Source of the DNA: Yersinia thracica
Lineage (GTDB): Bacteria > Pseudomonadota > Gammaproteobacteria > Enterobacterales > Enterobacteriaceae
Reading direction: 5' to 3'
Assembly (NCBI RefSeq): GCF_902170565.1
Contig: NZ_CABHXX010000095.1
Coordinates: forward strand, 124,001-188,000
DNA: 64,000 bases
Of this stretch, positions 29,537 to 39,918 are shown one piece after another. Positions within the stretch are counted from its first letter, which is position 1; each line of letters starts with the position of its first letter. The position numbers and the translations under genes are program-made. Below the pieces are notes generated by a model, which saw nothing but the letters and a program-made list of their open reading frames with translations, did not search any database and was not told the DNA's origin.

Positions 29537-32500
29537 TTGAACGCGGTAAATTTCGCTCACTGACCTTGGTTAACTGGAATGGTTTCTTTGCCCGAACATT
29601 CGATCTTGATGAACTGGTCACGACCTTATCCGGTGGTAACGGGGCCGGTAAATCTACCGCTATGGCCGCTTTCGTCACAGCATTGATTCCAGATTTAACC
29701 TTGCTGCACTTCCGTAACACCACCGAAGCAGGGGCCACCAGTGGCTCGCGCGATAAAGGCCTGCACGGTAAATTGCGCGCTGGGGTGTGTTACTCCACGT
29801 TAGATGTGGTCAACTCTCGCCACCAACGGGTGGTTGTCGGGGTGCGTCTGCAACAAGTGGCCGGGCGCGATCGCAAAGTTGATATCAAACCTTTTACTAT
29901 TCAAGGGCTTCCGACTGCAATTCAACCGACACAGATCCTCACCGAAGTGGTGGGCGAGCGCCAGGCGCGGGTGTTGTCCTTGCCAGAGCTGAAAGAACGC
30001 GTTGAAGCCATGGAAGGGGTGCAGTTTAAGCAATTTAACTCCATTACCGATTACCACTCGCTGATGTTTGATTTGGGTGTGATCCCCAAACGCCTGCGCT
30101 CTTCAGCTGATCGCAGCAAATTCTATCGTTTGATTGAAGCGTCACTGTACGGCGGTATTTCCAGCGCCATTACCCGCTCATTACGCGATTATTTATTGCC
30201 AGAAAACAGCGGCGTCCGCAAAGCCTTCCAGGATATGGAGGCGGCGTTGCGCGAAAACCGCATGACGCTGGAAGCTATTCGTGTTACTCAATCCGACCGT
30301 GACCTGTTTAAGCATCTCATTTCCGAAGCAACTTCCTATGTTGCCGCTGACTATATGCGCCATGCTAATGAGCGGCGTATTCATCTCGATGGCGCTTTGG
30401 TCTTGCGCCGCGATTTACTGGGTAGCCGCAAACAACTGGTGACCGAGCAGTATCGCCATGTCGAAATGTCCCGTGAATTGGCCGAGCAAAGTGCTGCTGA
30501 ATCTGATCTCGAGACTGATTATCAAGCCGCCAGTGACCATCTCAGTCTGGTGCAAACCGCGATGCGCCAGCAGGAAAAAATCGAGCGCTACCAAAGTGAT
30601 TTGGAAGAGCTGACTTACCGGCTGGAAGAGCAAAATGAAGTTGTTGCTGAGGCCAGCGAACAACAGGCTGATAACGAAGCCCGCGCCGAAGCCGCAGAGC
30701 TGGAAGTGGATGAACTGAAAAGCCAGTTGGCTGATTATCAGCAAGCGCTGGATGTACAGCAAACCCGCGCCATTCAATATCAGCAAGCATTACAGGCATT
30801 GGAGCGCGCCCGTGCGCTGTGCCAATTACCTGAATTAACGGCCGATAATGCTGAAGATTGGCTGGAAACTTTCCAGGCCAAAGAGCAGGAAGCGACCGAA
30901 TCTTTATTGCAACTTGAGCAAAAACTGAGTGTTGCAGATGCCGCCCACAGCCAATTTGAGCAAGCTTATCAGCTGGTGGTGGCCATTGCCGGTGAGGTCA
31001 GCCGCAGTGAAGCTTGGCAAACCGCGCGCGAATTATTACGTGACTGGCCGTCGCAACAACATTTGGCCGAGCGGGTTCAGCCATTGCGCATGCGCCTGTC
31101 CGAGCTGGAGCAGCGTTTACGTGCCCAACAAGATGCCGAGCGTTTATTACAAGAATTCTGCAAACGTCAGGGGCAAGCTTATCAGCCCGAAGAGCTGGAA
31201 GAGTTGCAGCGTGAGCTGGAATCACAGGTTGAAGAACTTTCTCTCAGTGTCAGTGATGCGGGTGAACGGCGGATGGAAATGCGCCAGGAACTCGAGCAAC
31301 TGAAGCAAAAAATTCAGGAATTGACGGCGCGAGCGCCAGTGTGGTTAGCGGCACAAGATGCTCTGAGCCAACTCAGTGAGCAGAGCGGCGAAGCGCTGGA
31401 AGACAGCCGTCAAGTGACTGAATACATGCAACAGTTGCTAGAGCGCGAGCGCGAAACCACTGTCGAACGTGACGAAGTGGCGGCAACTAAACGGGCGATT
31501 GATGCACAAATTGAGCGCCTGAGTCAGCCAAGTGGCGCTGAAGATTCACGGATGATTGCATTGGCCGAGCGCTTTGGCGGCGTGCTGTTATCCGAGATTT
31601 ATGATGATGTCACGCTCGACGATGCGCCCTATTTCTCCGCGCTGTATGGCCCGTCTCGCCACGGTATCGTGGTACCAGACTTGTCATTGGTACGCGACCA
31701 ATTGGCCGGATTGGAAGATTGCCCGGAAGATTTATATCTCATCGAAGGGGATCCGCAGTCATTTGATGACAGTGTCTTTGCCGTCGAAGAACTGGATAAA
31801 GCGGTGGTGGTGAAAATTGCCGATCGCCAATGGCGCTATTCTCGCTATCCGGAAGTGCCACTGTTTGGCCGTGCTGCCCGCGAAAACCGGCTAGAAGCGC
31901 TGTATCAAGAGCGTGATAGTCTGGCGGAGCGCTATGCGACACTGTCATTTGATGTGCAGAAAACCCAGCGTTTGCATCAGGCATTCAGCCGGTTTATTGG
32001 TTCTCATTTGGGCGTGGCATTTGATTCTGATCCAGAAGCTGAAATTCGGTTGTTAAATACCCGCCGTGGTGAAATCGAGCGCGCGCTGAATGCGCACGAA
32101 GACCAAAATCAACAGCAACGCCAGCAATTCGCACAGGCTAAAGAGGGTATTTCAGCTCTTAACCGTTTGATTCCATTAGTGTCATTGCTGCTTGACGACA
32201 CCTTGACAGATCGCGTAGAAGAAATCACTGAAGAGCTAACTGAAGCACAAGAGGCCGCCCGTCATATTCAGAAACACGGCGCTTCTTTGACCAAGCTTGA
32301 ACCGCTATTGGCGGTGCTGCAAAGTGACCCGCAGCAACACGAACAGTTGCAGAAAAACTATACTCAGGCGCAAAACAGTCAGCGCCAGGCGAAACAGCAA
32401 GCTTTCGCTTTGACGGAAGTTGTGCAGCGGCGTGCCCACTTTAGCTATACCGATTCTGCGGGGATGCTGACGGAAAACTCTTCTCTGAACGATAAACTGC

Positions 32501-33978
32501 GCCAGCGCTTAGAACAGGCCGAAGCAGAGCGTACGCGCGCTCGCGAGCAATTGCGTCAATATCAGGCGCAGTTTACTCAATACAATCAAGTGCTGGCGTC
32601 ATTGAAAAGTTCTTATGATGCCAAACGTGACATGCTCAAAGAGCTGAGTCAGGAGCTGGTGGATATTGGCGTTCAGGCGGATGCCAATGCCGAAGCCCGC
32701 GCCCGCACGCGCCGTGATGAATTGCATGCTGCATTGAGCACCAACCGCTCACGGCGTAATCAGTTGGAAAAACAGCTGACTTTCTGTGAAGCAGAGATGG
32801 ACAGTTTGCAGAAGAAATTACGCAAGCTGGAGCGGGATTATCATCAAATTCGCGAGCAGGTAGTGAATGCTAAAGCGGGCTGGTGTGCCGTGATGCGGAT
32901 GGTGAAAGACAATGGTGTCGAGCGCCGCTTGCATCGCCGTGAATTGGCCTATATGGATGGCGATGAGCTGCGTTCTATGTCGGATAAGGCGCTGGGGGCA
33001 TTGCGTCTGGCGGTGGCTGATAATGAGCATTTACGCGATGTGCTGCGTATGTCGGAAGATCCCAAACGGCCTGAGCGCAAAATTCAGTTCTATATCGCGG
33101 TATATCAGCATCTACGTGAACGTATTCGCCAGGATATCATCCGCACTGATGACCCGGTCGAAGCCATTGAACAAATGGAGATTGAACTGGGCCGGCTGAC
33201 GGAAGAACTGACCGCCCGTGAACAGAAACTGGCGATCAGTTCGAAAAGCGTGTCGAATATCATCCGTAAAACCATTCAACGCGAACAGAACCGCATCCGC
33301 ATGCTGAATCAGGGCTTGCAAGCGGTGTCATTCGGCCAGGTCAAAAGTGTGCGGCTAAATGTGAATGTGCGCGAAGCCCATGCGACCTTGCTGGATGTGT
33401 TATCCGAGCAGCAAGAACAGCACCAGGATTTGTTCAACAGTAACCGCCTGACCTTCTCTGAAGCACTGGCTAAACTGTATCAGCGCCTAAACCCACAAAT
33501 GGATATGGGGCAGCGCTTGCCGCAAACCATTGGCGAAGAGTTACTTGATTACCGTAACTATTTAGAGCTGGAAGTTGAAGTTAACCGCGGTGCAGATGGC
33601 TGGTTGCGGGCCGAGAGTGGCGCATTGTCAACTGGTGAGGCTATCGGGACCGGGATGTCTATTCTGGTGATGGTGGTACAGAGCTGGGAAGAAGAATCAC
33701 GCCGTTTACGTGGTAAAGATATTTCACCTTGCCGCTTACTGTTCCTGGATGAAGCTGCGCGTCTGGATGCGAAATCTATCGCAACATTATTTGAACTGTG
33801 CGAGCGGCTGGAAATGCAATTAATTATTGCCGCCCCAGAAAATATCAGTCCAGAAAAAGGGACGACTTATAAACTGGTGCGAAAAGTCTTCCAAAATCAT
33901 GAGCATGTACACGTAGTGGGCTTACGCGGTTTTGCCAATGAAATACCGACTTTGCCCCAGATATCTGCTGAACAATGA
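29533..33978 (+). CDS. mukB: Condensin ATPase MukB
   Basis: This 1481-residue SMC-like protein (E. coli 1486) dimerises and extrudes or loads DNA for chromosome organisation and segregation, and binds topoisomerase IV. The N-terminal half-ATPase has Walker [17 protein letters not shown] near residues 33-48. Two long coiled-coil arms rich in Glu/Gln/Leu flank a central hinge (about residues 660-790, with [19 protein letters not shown]). The C-terminal half-ATPase has the signature [13 protein letters not shown] and Walker [14 protein letters not shown]. Start overlaps mukE by ATGA. A clean terminator follows. Confidence 0.98.
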   Translation: MIERGKFRSLTLVNWNGFFARTFDLDELVTTLSGGNGAGKSTAMAAFVTALIPDLTLLHFRNTTEAGATSGSRDKGLHGKLRAGVCYSTLDVVNSRHQRVVVGVRLQQVAGRDRKVDIKPFTIQGLPTAIQPTQILTEVVGERQARVLSLPELKERVEAMEGVQFKQFNSITDYHSLMFDLGVIPKRLRSSADRSKFYRLIEASLYGGISSAITRSLRDYLLPENSGVRKAFQDMEAALRENRMTLEAIRVTQSDRDLFKHLISEATSYVAADYMRHANERRIHLDGALVLRRDLLGSRKQLVTEQYRHVEMSRELAEQSAAESDLETDYQAASDHLSLVQTAMRQQEKIERYQSDLEELTYRLEEQNEVVAEASEQQADNEARAEAAELEVDELKSQLADYQQALDVQQTRAIQYQQALQALERARALCQLPELTADNAEDWLETFQAKEQEATESLLQLEQKLSVADAAHSQFEQAYQLVVAIAGEVSRSEAWQTARELLRDWPSQQHLAERVQPLRMRLSELEQRLRAQQDAERLLQEFCKRQGQAYQPEELEELQRELESQVEELSLSVSDAGERRMEMRQELEQLKQKIQELTARAPVWLAAQDALSQLSEQSGEALEDSRQVTEYMQQLLERERETTVERDEVAATKRAIDAQIERLSQPSGAEDSRMIALAERFGGVLLSEIYDDVTLDDAPYFSALYGPSRHGIVVPDLSLVRDQLAGLEDCPEDLYLIEGDPQSFDDSVFAVEELDKAVVVKIADRQWRYSRYPEVPLFGRAARENRLEALYQERDSLAERYATLSFDVQKTQRLHQAFSRFIGSHLGVAFDSDPEAEIRLLNTRRGEIERALNAHEDQNQQQRQQFAQAKEGISALNRLIPLVSLLLDDTLTDRVEEITEELTEAQEAARHIQKHGASLTKLEPLLAVLQSDPQQHEQLQKNYTQAQNSQRQAKQQAFALTEVVQRRAHFSYTDSAGMLTENSSLNDKLRQRLEQAEAERTRAREQLRQYQAQFTQYNQVLASLKSSYDAKRDMLKELSQELVDIGVQADANAEARARTRRDELHAALSTNRSRRNQLEKQLTFCEAEMDSLQKKLRKLERDYHQIREQVVNAKAGWCAVMRMVKDNGVERRLHRRELAYMDGDELRSMSDKALGALRLAVADNEHLRDVLRMSEDPKRPERKIQFYIAVYQHLRERIRQDIIRTDDPVEAIEQMEIELGRLTEELTAREQKLAISSKSVSNIIRKTIQREQNRIRMLNQGLQAVSFGQVKSVRLNVNVREAHATLLDVLSEQQEQHQDLFNSNRLTFSEALAKLYQRLNPQMDMGQRLPQTIGEELLDYRNYLELEVEVNRGADGWLRAESGALSTGEAIGTGMSILVMVVQSWEEESRRLRGKDISPCRLLFLDEAARLDAKSIATLFELCERLEMQLIIAAPENISPEKGTTYKLVRKVFQNHEHVHVVGLRGFANEIPTLPQISAEQ

Positions 33979-34030
33979 TGTTGCGGTTAATTTTCGCACA
34001 ATAAAGACGTAATAATAATTAATTCCATTC

Positions 34031-34055
34031 AATGGCCGCCTAGCGGCCATTTTTA
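34031..34055 (+). terminator. mukB operon terminator
   Basis: AATGGCCGC (34031-34039) and GCGGCCATT (34043-34051) form a perfect stem with a CTA loop, followed by TTTATTTG. Confidence 0.85.
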
Positions 34056-34170
34056 TTTGTTGCGACATTTGAGGGTTATATTTTATAACCGAAGAAAATC
34101 TGTTAGCGTAACGTTAATGGCTAATTTAGATTATTATCTACTGAGTAGCATTTCTGTTTATATAATAAAA

Positions 34171-34272
34171 ATACCCAAAGATAGTGGTGGTGTTGTCAAC
34201 GGCCGATGTTGTCAACGACCGAATCGGGTAACGAGAGCCGCTAACCTACTGCGACTTCAGGGAGGAAGGGTA
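34171..34272. repeat. Degenerate ERIC element with internal 16-bp tandem duplication
   Basis: ATACCC at the left and GGGTA at the right bracket sequence whose right half (CGAGAGCCGCTAACC, CTGCGACTTCAGG) aligns with the ERIC copy at 36353. The left half is replaced or eroded and carries two adjacent copies of a 16-mer, GTTGTCAACGGCCGAT (34192-34207) and GTTGTCAACGACCGAA (34208-34223). It lies 45 bases before ldtD, inside its probable promoter or leader. Confidence 0.6.
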
Positions 34273-34317
34273 ACGACAAACTATGACGTACTTAGATAAG
34301 CATACCGGGGGCATAGA

Positions 34318-36192
34318 ATGTCGGTAGAGAAAAGAAATCCGCGACCTGTATTAGCGTTATATTGCGCTGTGATTTGTAGCGTAATGCCCATATTGACAGC
34401 ATCGGCCACTGCGCCGATGCTGTTGCCTGTTGATTCATCTTCAGCGCAAAAGTCACCGTCACAAAGCATGTCGGTTGCACAAAGTCGCTCTCAATTATTG
34501 GCGGTGTTGCCGAAAACTATCACGCCGTTCTATTCTTCTGAATTAGCCGTGCTCTATGCTGCCAATAATATGCAGCCAATGTGGCAAGACCGGGCCGCTG
34601 TTCAGCATTTCCAGCAACAATTAGCGGAAGTGGCTCTCTCCGGTATTCAACCGCAATTCATGCAATGGGTGAAATGGCTCAGTGATCCTGCTATTACCGG
34701 CTTGGCTCGCGACGTTATTCTGTCCGATGCCATGTTGGGTTATTTGCACTTTATCTCAGGCGTTGGTGCAAATGGTAGCGTCTGGCTCTACAACAATGTG
34801 CCGTACAAGATGGCGATGCCACCGGCGACGATTTTAAATCGCTGGCAACAAGCCGTACACGAGGGGACCACCGCGCTTTATCTGGCCTCTCTGGCACCTC
34901 AACATCCTCAATATGAGAAAATGCATCTGGCGCTGAAAAAGATGCTGGCGGACCGGCGTCCGTGGCCACAAATGGCCAATGGCCCGAGTTTACGTCCAGG
35001 GCAATTAAGCGACGATATTCCAGCGCTGCGGGAAATTCTCGACAGAACCGGCATGTTGCACCCAGTAGCGTCAGCACCAGTGAAAACCCCGGAGGTTATC
35101 CCGGCTGATAATCCTGCGGTCGCGGTTGTTAATGATGACCTCTCGGTTGATGAAGAAAAAAGCCGCGCTCAGGCCCACAGTTTGGTGGTTAGCCCATCAG
35201 CGGCCCCGGTTGCTGATACTCCCGCTAGCGAAGGGGTAGTTGCGCCATCCGCTGCACCGCTAGCCGCGGTTACGGTAACTGACAATGTCTATACGCCAGA
35301 GCTAATGGAAGCCGTCAAACGGTTTCAACAGTGGCATGGTTTGAGCGATGATGGCGTCATCGGTGCCCGTACTCGCGAATGGTTGAATGTTTCCCCACAA
35401 ACACGGGCGACATTATTAGCCTTAAATATTCAGCGCTTACGCATTTTGCCGGGGCGGGTGGATAACGGCATCATGGTTAACATTCCAAACTATTCGCTGA
35501 ATTATTATAAGAATGGTGCTGAGGTGCTTTCGTCTCGAGTGATTGTCGGCCGCCCAAGCCGTAAAACGCCGTTGATGAGCAGCGCGTTGAATAATGTGGT
35601 GGTTAATCCGCCGTGGAATGTGCCGACCTCTCTGGTGCGCCAGGATATCGTGCCGAAAGCGCGTTACGATTCCAGTTATTTCCAGCGCCATGGCTATACG
35701 GTATTGTCCGGCTGGAGCAATGATGCTGAAGTTGTCGACCCGTCAATGATTGACTGGAGCATGATTTCACCGAATAACTTCCCATATCGCCTGCGTCAGG
35801 CACCTGGTGCCAGCAATTCATTAGGACGGTTCAAGTTCAATATGCCAAGCTCTGATGCTATCTATTTGCATGACACGCCGAACCATGGCTTGTTCCAGAA
35901 AGATATTCGGGCCTTAAGCTCTGGCTGTGTTCGCGTGAATAAAGCTTCTGATTTAGCCAATATGTTGTTGCAGGATGCGGGTTGGAATGATGCTCGAGTT
36001 TCCTCGACCCTGAAACAAGGGGACACCACTTATGTCAACATTCGCCAGCGTATTCCGGTGCAGCTGTATTATCTGACGGCATGGGTGGCTGAAGATGGCA
36101 AACCACAGTTTAGAACAGATATTTACAATTATGATATGACGGTGAGATCCGGTTCACAAATCGCCCATCAAGCTGAACTTTTGCTGCAATAA
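34318..36192 (+). CDS. ldtD: L,D-transpeptidase YcbB/LdtD
   Basis: A 624-residue periplasmic enzyme that makes 3-3 crosslinks in peptidoglycan and gives beta-lactam tolerance in E. coli. It has an N-terminal signal/anchor (VLALYCAVICSVMPILTASA), a helical/scaffold region, and a Pro/Ala/Val-rich linker (about residues 250-320, longer than in E. coli, 615 total). A peptidoglycan-binding domain (MEAVKRFQQWHGLSDDGVIG) and the YkuD catalytic domain follow, with HDTPNHGLFQ and SSGCVRV; the nucleophile is Cys537. LAVLPKTITPFYSSE resembles the donor-binding N-terminal part. A degenerate ERIC lies directly upstream. Confidence 0.96.
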   Translation: MSVEKRNPRPVLALYCAVICSVMPILTASATAPMLLPVDSSSAQKSPSQSMSVAQSRSQLLAVLPKTITPFYSSELAVLYAANNMQPMWQDRAAVQHFQQQLAEVALSGIQPQFMQWVKWLSDPAITGLARDVILSDAMLGYLHFISGVGANGSVWLYNNVPYKMAMPPATILNRWQQAVHEGTTALYLASLAPQHPQYEKMHLALKKMLADRRPWPQMANGPSLRPGQLSDDIPALREILDRTGMLHPVASAPVKTPEVIPADNPAVAVVNDDLSVDEEKSRAQAHSLVVSPSAAPVADTPASEGVVAPSAAPLAAVTVTDNVYTPELMEAVKRFQQWHGLSDDGVIGARTREWLNVSPQTRATLLALNIQRLRILPGRVDNGIMVNIPNYSLNYYKNGAEVLSSRVIVGRPSRKTPLMSSALNNVVVNPPWNVPTSLVRQDIVPKARYDSSYFQRHGYTVLSGWSNDAEVVDPSMIDWSMISPNNFPYRLRQAPGASNSLGRFKFNMPSSDAIYLHDTPNHGLFQKDIRALSSGCVRVNKASDLANMLLQDAGWNDARVSSTLKQGDTTYVNIRQRIPVQLYYLTAWVAEDGKPQFRTDIYNYDMTVRSGSQIAHQAELLLQ

Positions 36193-36352
36193 ATGCAGTA
36201 AAACTCAATAACTAATGGTCTCAATATCGGGTTGTCTTATGGGCGCTTCTAAACGAGCGCCCTATAAACCTGGGCTAAACGCACAGTGAATGCGTACCGA
36301 ATGCGGGTTGACTGGTTTTCCGTAGGCGGTTATGGTTCGGGACGGTACATTA

Positions 36353-36477
36353 TATACCCAAAATAATTGGAGTTGCAGCCAGGCGGCAAACGAGCAAATC
36401 CCAATGAGCTTACTCAAGTAAGTGATTTGGGTGAGTGAGAGCGGCTAACACAGCTGCGGCTTCAAGTAATAAGGGTA
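36353..36477. repeat. ERIC element between ldtD and mepK
   Basis: About 125 bases beginning TATACCC and ending GGGTA with the conserved central palindrome around GAGCTTACTCAAGTAAGTGA, as in the enterobacterial repetitive intergenic consensus. It lies in the 328-base gap between ldtD and mepK, 43 bases before the mepK start, and will be transcribed as a long hairpin. Confidence 0.9.
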
Positions 36478-36520
36478 CAGTGCTTACTTTTGACATTCTT
36501 GCCGGGTATTAACAGAGATC

Positions 36521-37069
36521 ATGGATAAAATTGATAATTATCGCCGTAGATGGCTAACGTTAGGCGGGGCCGCGCTGGGTTTATCGCTACTCCCAGGGCA
36601 AGCATTTGCTACCCTTTCTACTCCTCGCCCACGCATCTTGACCCTGAATAACCTGAATACAGGTGAGTCCATAAAAGCCGAGTTCTTTGACGGTCGAAAC
36701 TATAATAAAGATGAACTTTCCCGTTTAAATCATTTATTCCGCGACTATCGAGCTAACAAAGTAAAAAGCATCGATCCCCGCCTATTTGACCAGATCTATC
36801 GCCTACAAGGCCTTCTCGGTACCACTAAACCGGTGCAGTTAATCTCTGGCTACCGTTCGCTTGATACCAATAATGAACTGCGTGAGCGGGGTCGGGGTGT
36901 GGCTAAACATAGCTACCACACTAAGGGGCAGGCGATGGATTTCCATATTCAAGGTATTCAATTGAGCAATATCCGCAAAGCGGCATTAAAAATGCGCGCA
37001 GGTGGTGTAGGATATTACCCTCGCAGTAATTTTGTGCATATTGATACTGGGCCAATACGGACCTGGTAA
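36521..37069 (+). CDS. mepK: Murein DD/LD-endopeptidase MepK (DUF882)
   Basis: A 182-residue exported peptidase, same length as E. coli YcbK/MepK, which cleaves 3-3 and some 4-3 peptidoglycan crosslinks. A twin-arginine-type signal is visible (YRRRWLTLGGAALGLSLLPG then QAFA), so export is probably by Tat. The catalytic core of the M15-like fold has SGYRSLDTNNELR, HSYHTKGQAMDFH (zinc ligands His and Asp) and the C-terminal NFVHIDTG (last His). It follows the L,D-transpeptidase gene ldtD, so synthesis and cleavage of the same crosslink type are encoded side by side. An ERIC begins at the base after its stop. Confidence 0.95.
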   Translation: MDKIDNYRRRWLTLGGAALGLSLLPGQAFATLSTPRPRILTLNNLNTGESIKAEFFDGRNYNKDELSRLNHLFRDYRANKVKSIDPRLFDQIYRLQGLLGTTKPVQLISGYRSLDTNNELRERGRGVAKHSYHTKGQAMDFHIQGIQLSNIRKAALKMRAGGVGYYPRSNFVHIDTGPIRTW

Positions 37070-37195
37070 TATACCCGTCGCCCTTCAAGATGCAGGGGTG
37101 TTGGCTGCCCTTGCTCACCCCAGTCACTTAGCTATCTAAGCTTCTGGGGATTTGCTCGGTTGCCGCCTACCTGCATCTTGAAGTAACTTGGGTAT
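37070..37195. repeat. ERIC element between mepK and ycbL
   Basis: A 126-base ERIC, in reverse orientation relative to the copy at 36353, starting TATACCCGTCGCCCTTCAAG and ending GGGTAT, with AGTCACTTAGCTATCTAAGC as the central palindrome. It starts immediately after the mepK stop codon and ends 55 bases before ycbL, filling almost the whole intergenic space. Confidence 0.92.
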
Positions 37196-37250
37196 CCGCA
37201 TTTTTATGCCAATGCTTTGAATCTATCCAGTGCATTGGGGTTGGAGCTCT

Positions 37251-37898
37251 ATGAAATATCAAATTATTCCAGTGACGGCCTTTAGTCAAAATTGCACACT
37301 GATCTGGTGTGAAGAAACAGGGCAGGCCGCTCTCGTGGACCCCGGTGGCGACGCCGCCAAGATCATTGCTGAAGTTGCCCGTCAGGATGTTAAGGTCAGC
37401 CAGATTTTGTTGACTCACGGTCATCTGGATCATGTGGGTGCTGCCGCTGAATTAGCTGCACATTTTCAGGTTCCTATCTATGGTCCAGAAAAAGAAGATA
37501 CGTTTTGGTTAGAAGGATTACCCGCTCAAAGCAGAATGTTTGGGCTGAGCGAGTGTGAAGCTTTCACCCCAACTCGTTGGCTGGAAGAAGGGGACACCAT
37601 GACTGTGGGCACAATAGAATTATCAGTATTGCATTGCCCAGGGCATACCCCCGGCCATATTGTTTTCATCGATCAAAAAGATCGTTTGGCATTAGTTGGG
37701 GATGTTATTTTTAATGGTGGTGTGGGGCGCAGTGATTTCCCACGGGGTGACCATCAGCAATTGATTCATTCTATCCGAACCAAATTATTGCCTTTGGGTG
37801 ACGATATCACATTTATTCCGGGCCATGGCCCAATGTCTACGCTAGGGCATGAGCGGCAGACCAATCCGTTTATACGTGAAGAACCTGCTGTTTGGTGA
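37251..37898 (+). CDS. ycbL: Type II glyoxalase/metallo-beta-lactamase-fold hydrolase YcbL (GloC)
   Basis: A 215-residue hydrolase identical in length to E. coli YcbL/GloC, which hydrolyses S-lactoylglutathione. The metal-binding motif is [15 protein letters not shown] (HxHxDH), followed by [12 protein letters not shown], the bridging Asp in [19 protein letters not shown] and the last His in [12 protein letters not shown]. Start at 37251 follows TTGGAG; an in-frame ATG 21 bases upstream lacks homology. It is downstream of mepK as in E. coli and ends at its own terminator. Confidence 0.95.
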   Translation: MKYQIIPVTAFSQNCTLIWCEETGQAALVDPGGDAAKIIAEVARQDVKVSQILLTHGHLDHVGAAAELAAHFQVPIYGPEKEDTFWLEGLPAQSRMFGLSECEAFTPTRWLEEGDTMTVGTIELSVLHCPGHTPGHIVFIDQKDRLALVGDVIFNGGVGRSDFPRGDHQQLIHSIRTKLLPLGDDITFIPGHGPMSTLGHERQTNPFIREEPAVW

Positions 37899-37952
37899 GA
37901 ATGACGACTTAGTGCGGTATAACACTGAGTATCAGAGAGCATCGGATCAAGA

Positions 37953-37977
37953 AAGGCACCGCGAGGTGCTTTTTTTA
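37953..37977 (+). terminator. ycbL terminator
   Basis: AAGGCACC and GGTGCTTT pair around GCGA (37953-37972) and are followed by a T run. Confidence 0.8.
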
Positions 37978-38112
37978 TATTATATTTAATTTGTTGTTAA
38001 AGTATTTTGTGAACTCATAATCAGCTATTTGTAGATACGACGAACATAATGATGGGGTTCATCAAATTTGTATGACCCTATAATATTCATAAGGCGTTAC
38101 ATAACAGAGAAA

Positions 38113-38237
38113 TATACCCAAGCTACTTCGAGGTGCAGGTAGGCGACAACTGAGTAAACCTCTTGGAGCTTACACAAGTAAGTGATTGGGGTGAGCAAAG
38201 GCAGCCAACCCTCCTGCGTCTTGGAAGAACGGGTATA
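38113..38237. repeat. ERIC element upstream of the EAL gene
   Basis: A 125-base ERIC from TATACCCAAGCTACTTCGAG to GGGTATA, with the classic AAGTAAGTGATTGGGGTGAG. It is the copy closest to the published consensus and lies 67 bases before the CSS-EAL gene, so it is within or next to its promoter or leader. Confidence 0.93.
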
Positions 38238-38304
38238 GAACTGATATTGACCCGGCACGGCCTTTACTGCCGTTTTAAGTTCGTCATATTACGAGCGCCT
38301 TTCA

Positions 38305-39846
38305 ATGGAATCTACTATGCCATTTCGTCGTTTCAGAGTGAATAAATTCCTGTCCCGGCTCGGTTTTTCTTCTATGGTATTATTGCTATTTCTGCTGTTG
38401 GGCGCTGCAGTGATTTATGCGCAAACAAAAGCTAATATGCATCAAGATGCTCAAGCCAAGTTATTACAGGGTAGAGAACGTTTCGACCAAATATTTAATA
38501 ACTTGCAGCATGCTGCTACCCAGGTGGAAACAGGACTGGGAAAACCTTGTTTACAGGTTGTGCAGAACTTACGCGATCAAGTTGTCTTTATACCGGATGT
38601 GCGTTCAGTTTCTTTGGCCAAAAATACGACTATTTATTGTTCTTCAATATATGGGCCAATTTCTGAGCAATTCGATTTAGATGTATTTGTTGATGGGCAA
38701 CTAGAATTAATGTCAGGCAATGATGTAACACCTGATCGTGCTTTGATGGTTTATCGGCAGGTTCGAGGGGATTACAGCATTCTGGTGGCTGTTGATGGTT
38801 ATTATTTGCGTAGTATTCTTAATTTATTGAGCGGCGATATTGCGTTGCAACTGAGAGTTGGTGATAAATGGATGGACGCGGCCGGAATGGTGCATTCAGG
38901 TAACCCGATGAATAGAGGTGAACCTTTATATCTGGCCTCCGAGAAGTATGCTTATTCATTAAGCACTGCACTTTCTCATCAACAATATTGGGCTTATGCC
39001 TGGCAATACGCTCAAGGCAGCTTAATTTTCTTCATATTAATGAGTTTTGGCTCGGCAACTCTTGTTTTCTGGTTGTCAGGAAGGGCGTCATCACCCACAC
39101 AGGTATTAAAACAAGCATTAGAAAATAATGAATTTATTCCTTATATGCAGCCGATTGTCAGCGGTAAGGGGCAATGCTGGGTGGGGTGTGAAGTTTTAAT
39201 GCGTTGGCAACATCCAGGTCAGGGATTAATTCAACCAAATCACTTCATTCCTATGGCGGAGGACAGCGAACTTATTGTGCTGATGACCCGTGCTATTATG
39301 CAGCAGGTCAGCACAAAGTTTGCGCCTTACGTCAATCAATTACCCGAAGGGTTCCACTTTGGTTTTAATATTAGCGCCAATCATTGCCGTGATCTCAGTC
39401 TGGTAGATGACTGCCGTAATTTCATTCAGGCTTTTGGCGGTAATAAAATAAATATCATGCTGGAATTAACTGAACGAAAATTGATTGTTGCAGATGAGAT
39501 TACAGATAAATTATTTGCCGAACTTCATGCTTTAGGTGTTTATATTGCCATTGACGATTTTGGTACCGGGCATTCGAGCCTAACTTATTTGCAGAAATTT
39601 AAAGTCGACTTTCTCAAGATTGATCAAAGTTTTGTCGGGATGATTGGTTCAGATGCTTTGTCGAGTCACATAGTGGGGAATGTCATCGATCTTGCCACTC
39701 GGCTGGGGTTACAAACCATTGCCGAGGGAGTCGAAAACGAAACTCAAATGCGTTATTTACAGGCCCATAATGTAGATTATCTACAAGGATATATGTACGG
39801 ACGACCCATGCCAATGAACGAATTTGCCAAGTATTTGTTCCGTTAA
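38305..39846 (+). CDS. CSS-motif EAL-domain cyclic-di-GMP phosphodiesterase
   Basis: A 513-residue inner-membrane protein with the layout of redox-sensing CSS phosphodiesterases (E. coli PdeB/C/D/G/N class). An N-terminal membrane helix (about residues 16-40) leads to a periplasmic domain with YCSSIYG, the paired-cysteine CSS motif, then a second helix at about 231-252. The cytoplasmic EAL domain has the metal/catalytic residues CEVLMRW (EVL for EAL), FNISANHCRD, LELTERKL, AIDDFGTGHSSL, DFLKIDQSFVG and IAEGVENETQ, so it should be active. E. coli has no gene here between ycbL and aspC. The start may be ATG 38305 or 38317. Exact orthologue not assigned. Confidence 0.92.
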   Translation: MESTMPFRRFRVNKFLSRLGFSSMVLLLFLLLGAAVIYAQTKANMHQDAQAKLLQGRERFDQIFNNLQHAATQVETGLGKPCLQVVQNLRDQVVFIPDVRSVSLAKNTTIYCSSIYGPISEQFDLDVFVDGQLELMSGNDVTPDRALMVYRQVRGDYSILVAVDGYYLRSILNLLSGDIALQLRVGDKWMDAAGMVHSGNPMNRGEPLYLASEKYAYSLSTALSHQQYWAYAWQYAQGSLIFFILMSFGSATLVFWLSGRASSPTQVLKQALENNEFIPYMQPIVSGKGQCWVGCEVLMRWQHPGQGLIQPNHFIPMAEDSELIVLMTRAIMQQVSTKFAPYVNQLPEGFHFGFNISANHCRDLSLVDDCRNFIQAFGGNKINIMLELTERKLIVADEITDKLFAELHALGVYIAIDDFGTGHSSLTYLQKFKVDFLKIDQSFVGMIGSDALSSHIVGNVIDLATRLGLQTIAEGVENETQMRYLQAHNVDYLQGYMYGRPMPMNEFAKYLFR

Positions 39847-39870
39847 GATTATTGGCAGGAGAATAAAACA

Positions 39871-39897
39871 AAGGGTGCCCCTAAGGCACCCTTTTTA
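39871..39897 (+). terminator. Bidirectional terminator, EAL gene and aspC
   Basis: AAGGGTGCC (39871-39879) and GGCACCCTT (39885-39893) pair perfectly, followed by TTT on the plus strand. On the minus strand the stem is followed by TGTTTTATTC, so it also serves aspC, whose stop is 26 bases away. Confidence 0.85.
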
Positions 39898-39918
39898 AGG
39901 TCGGTCACGGAGGCTTAA

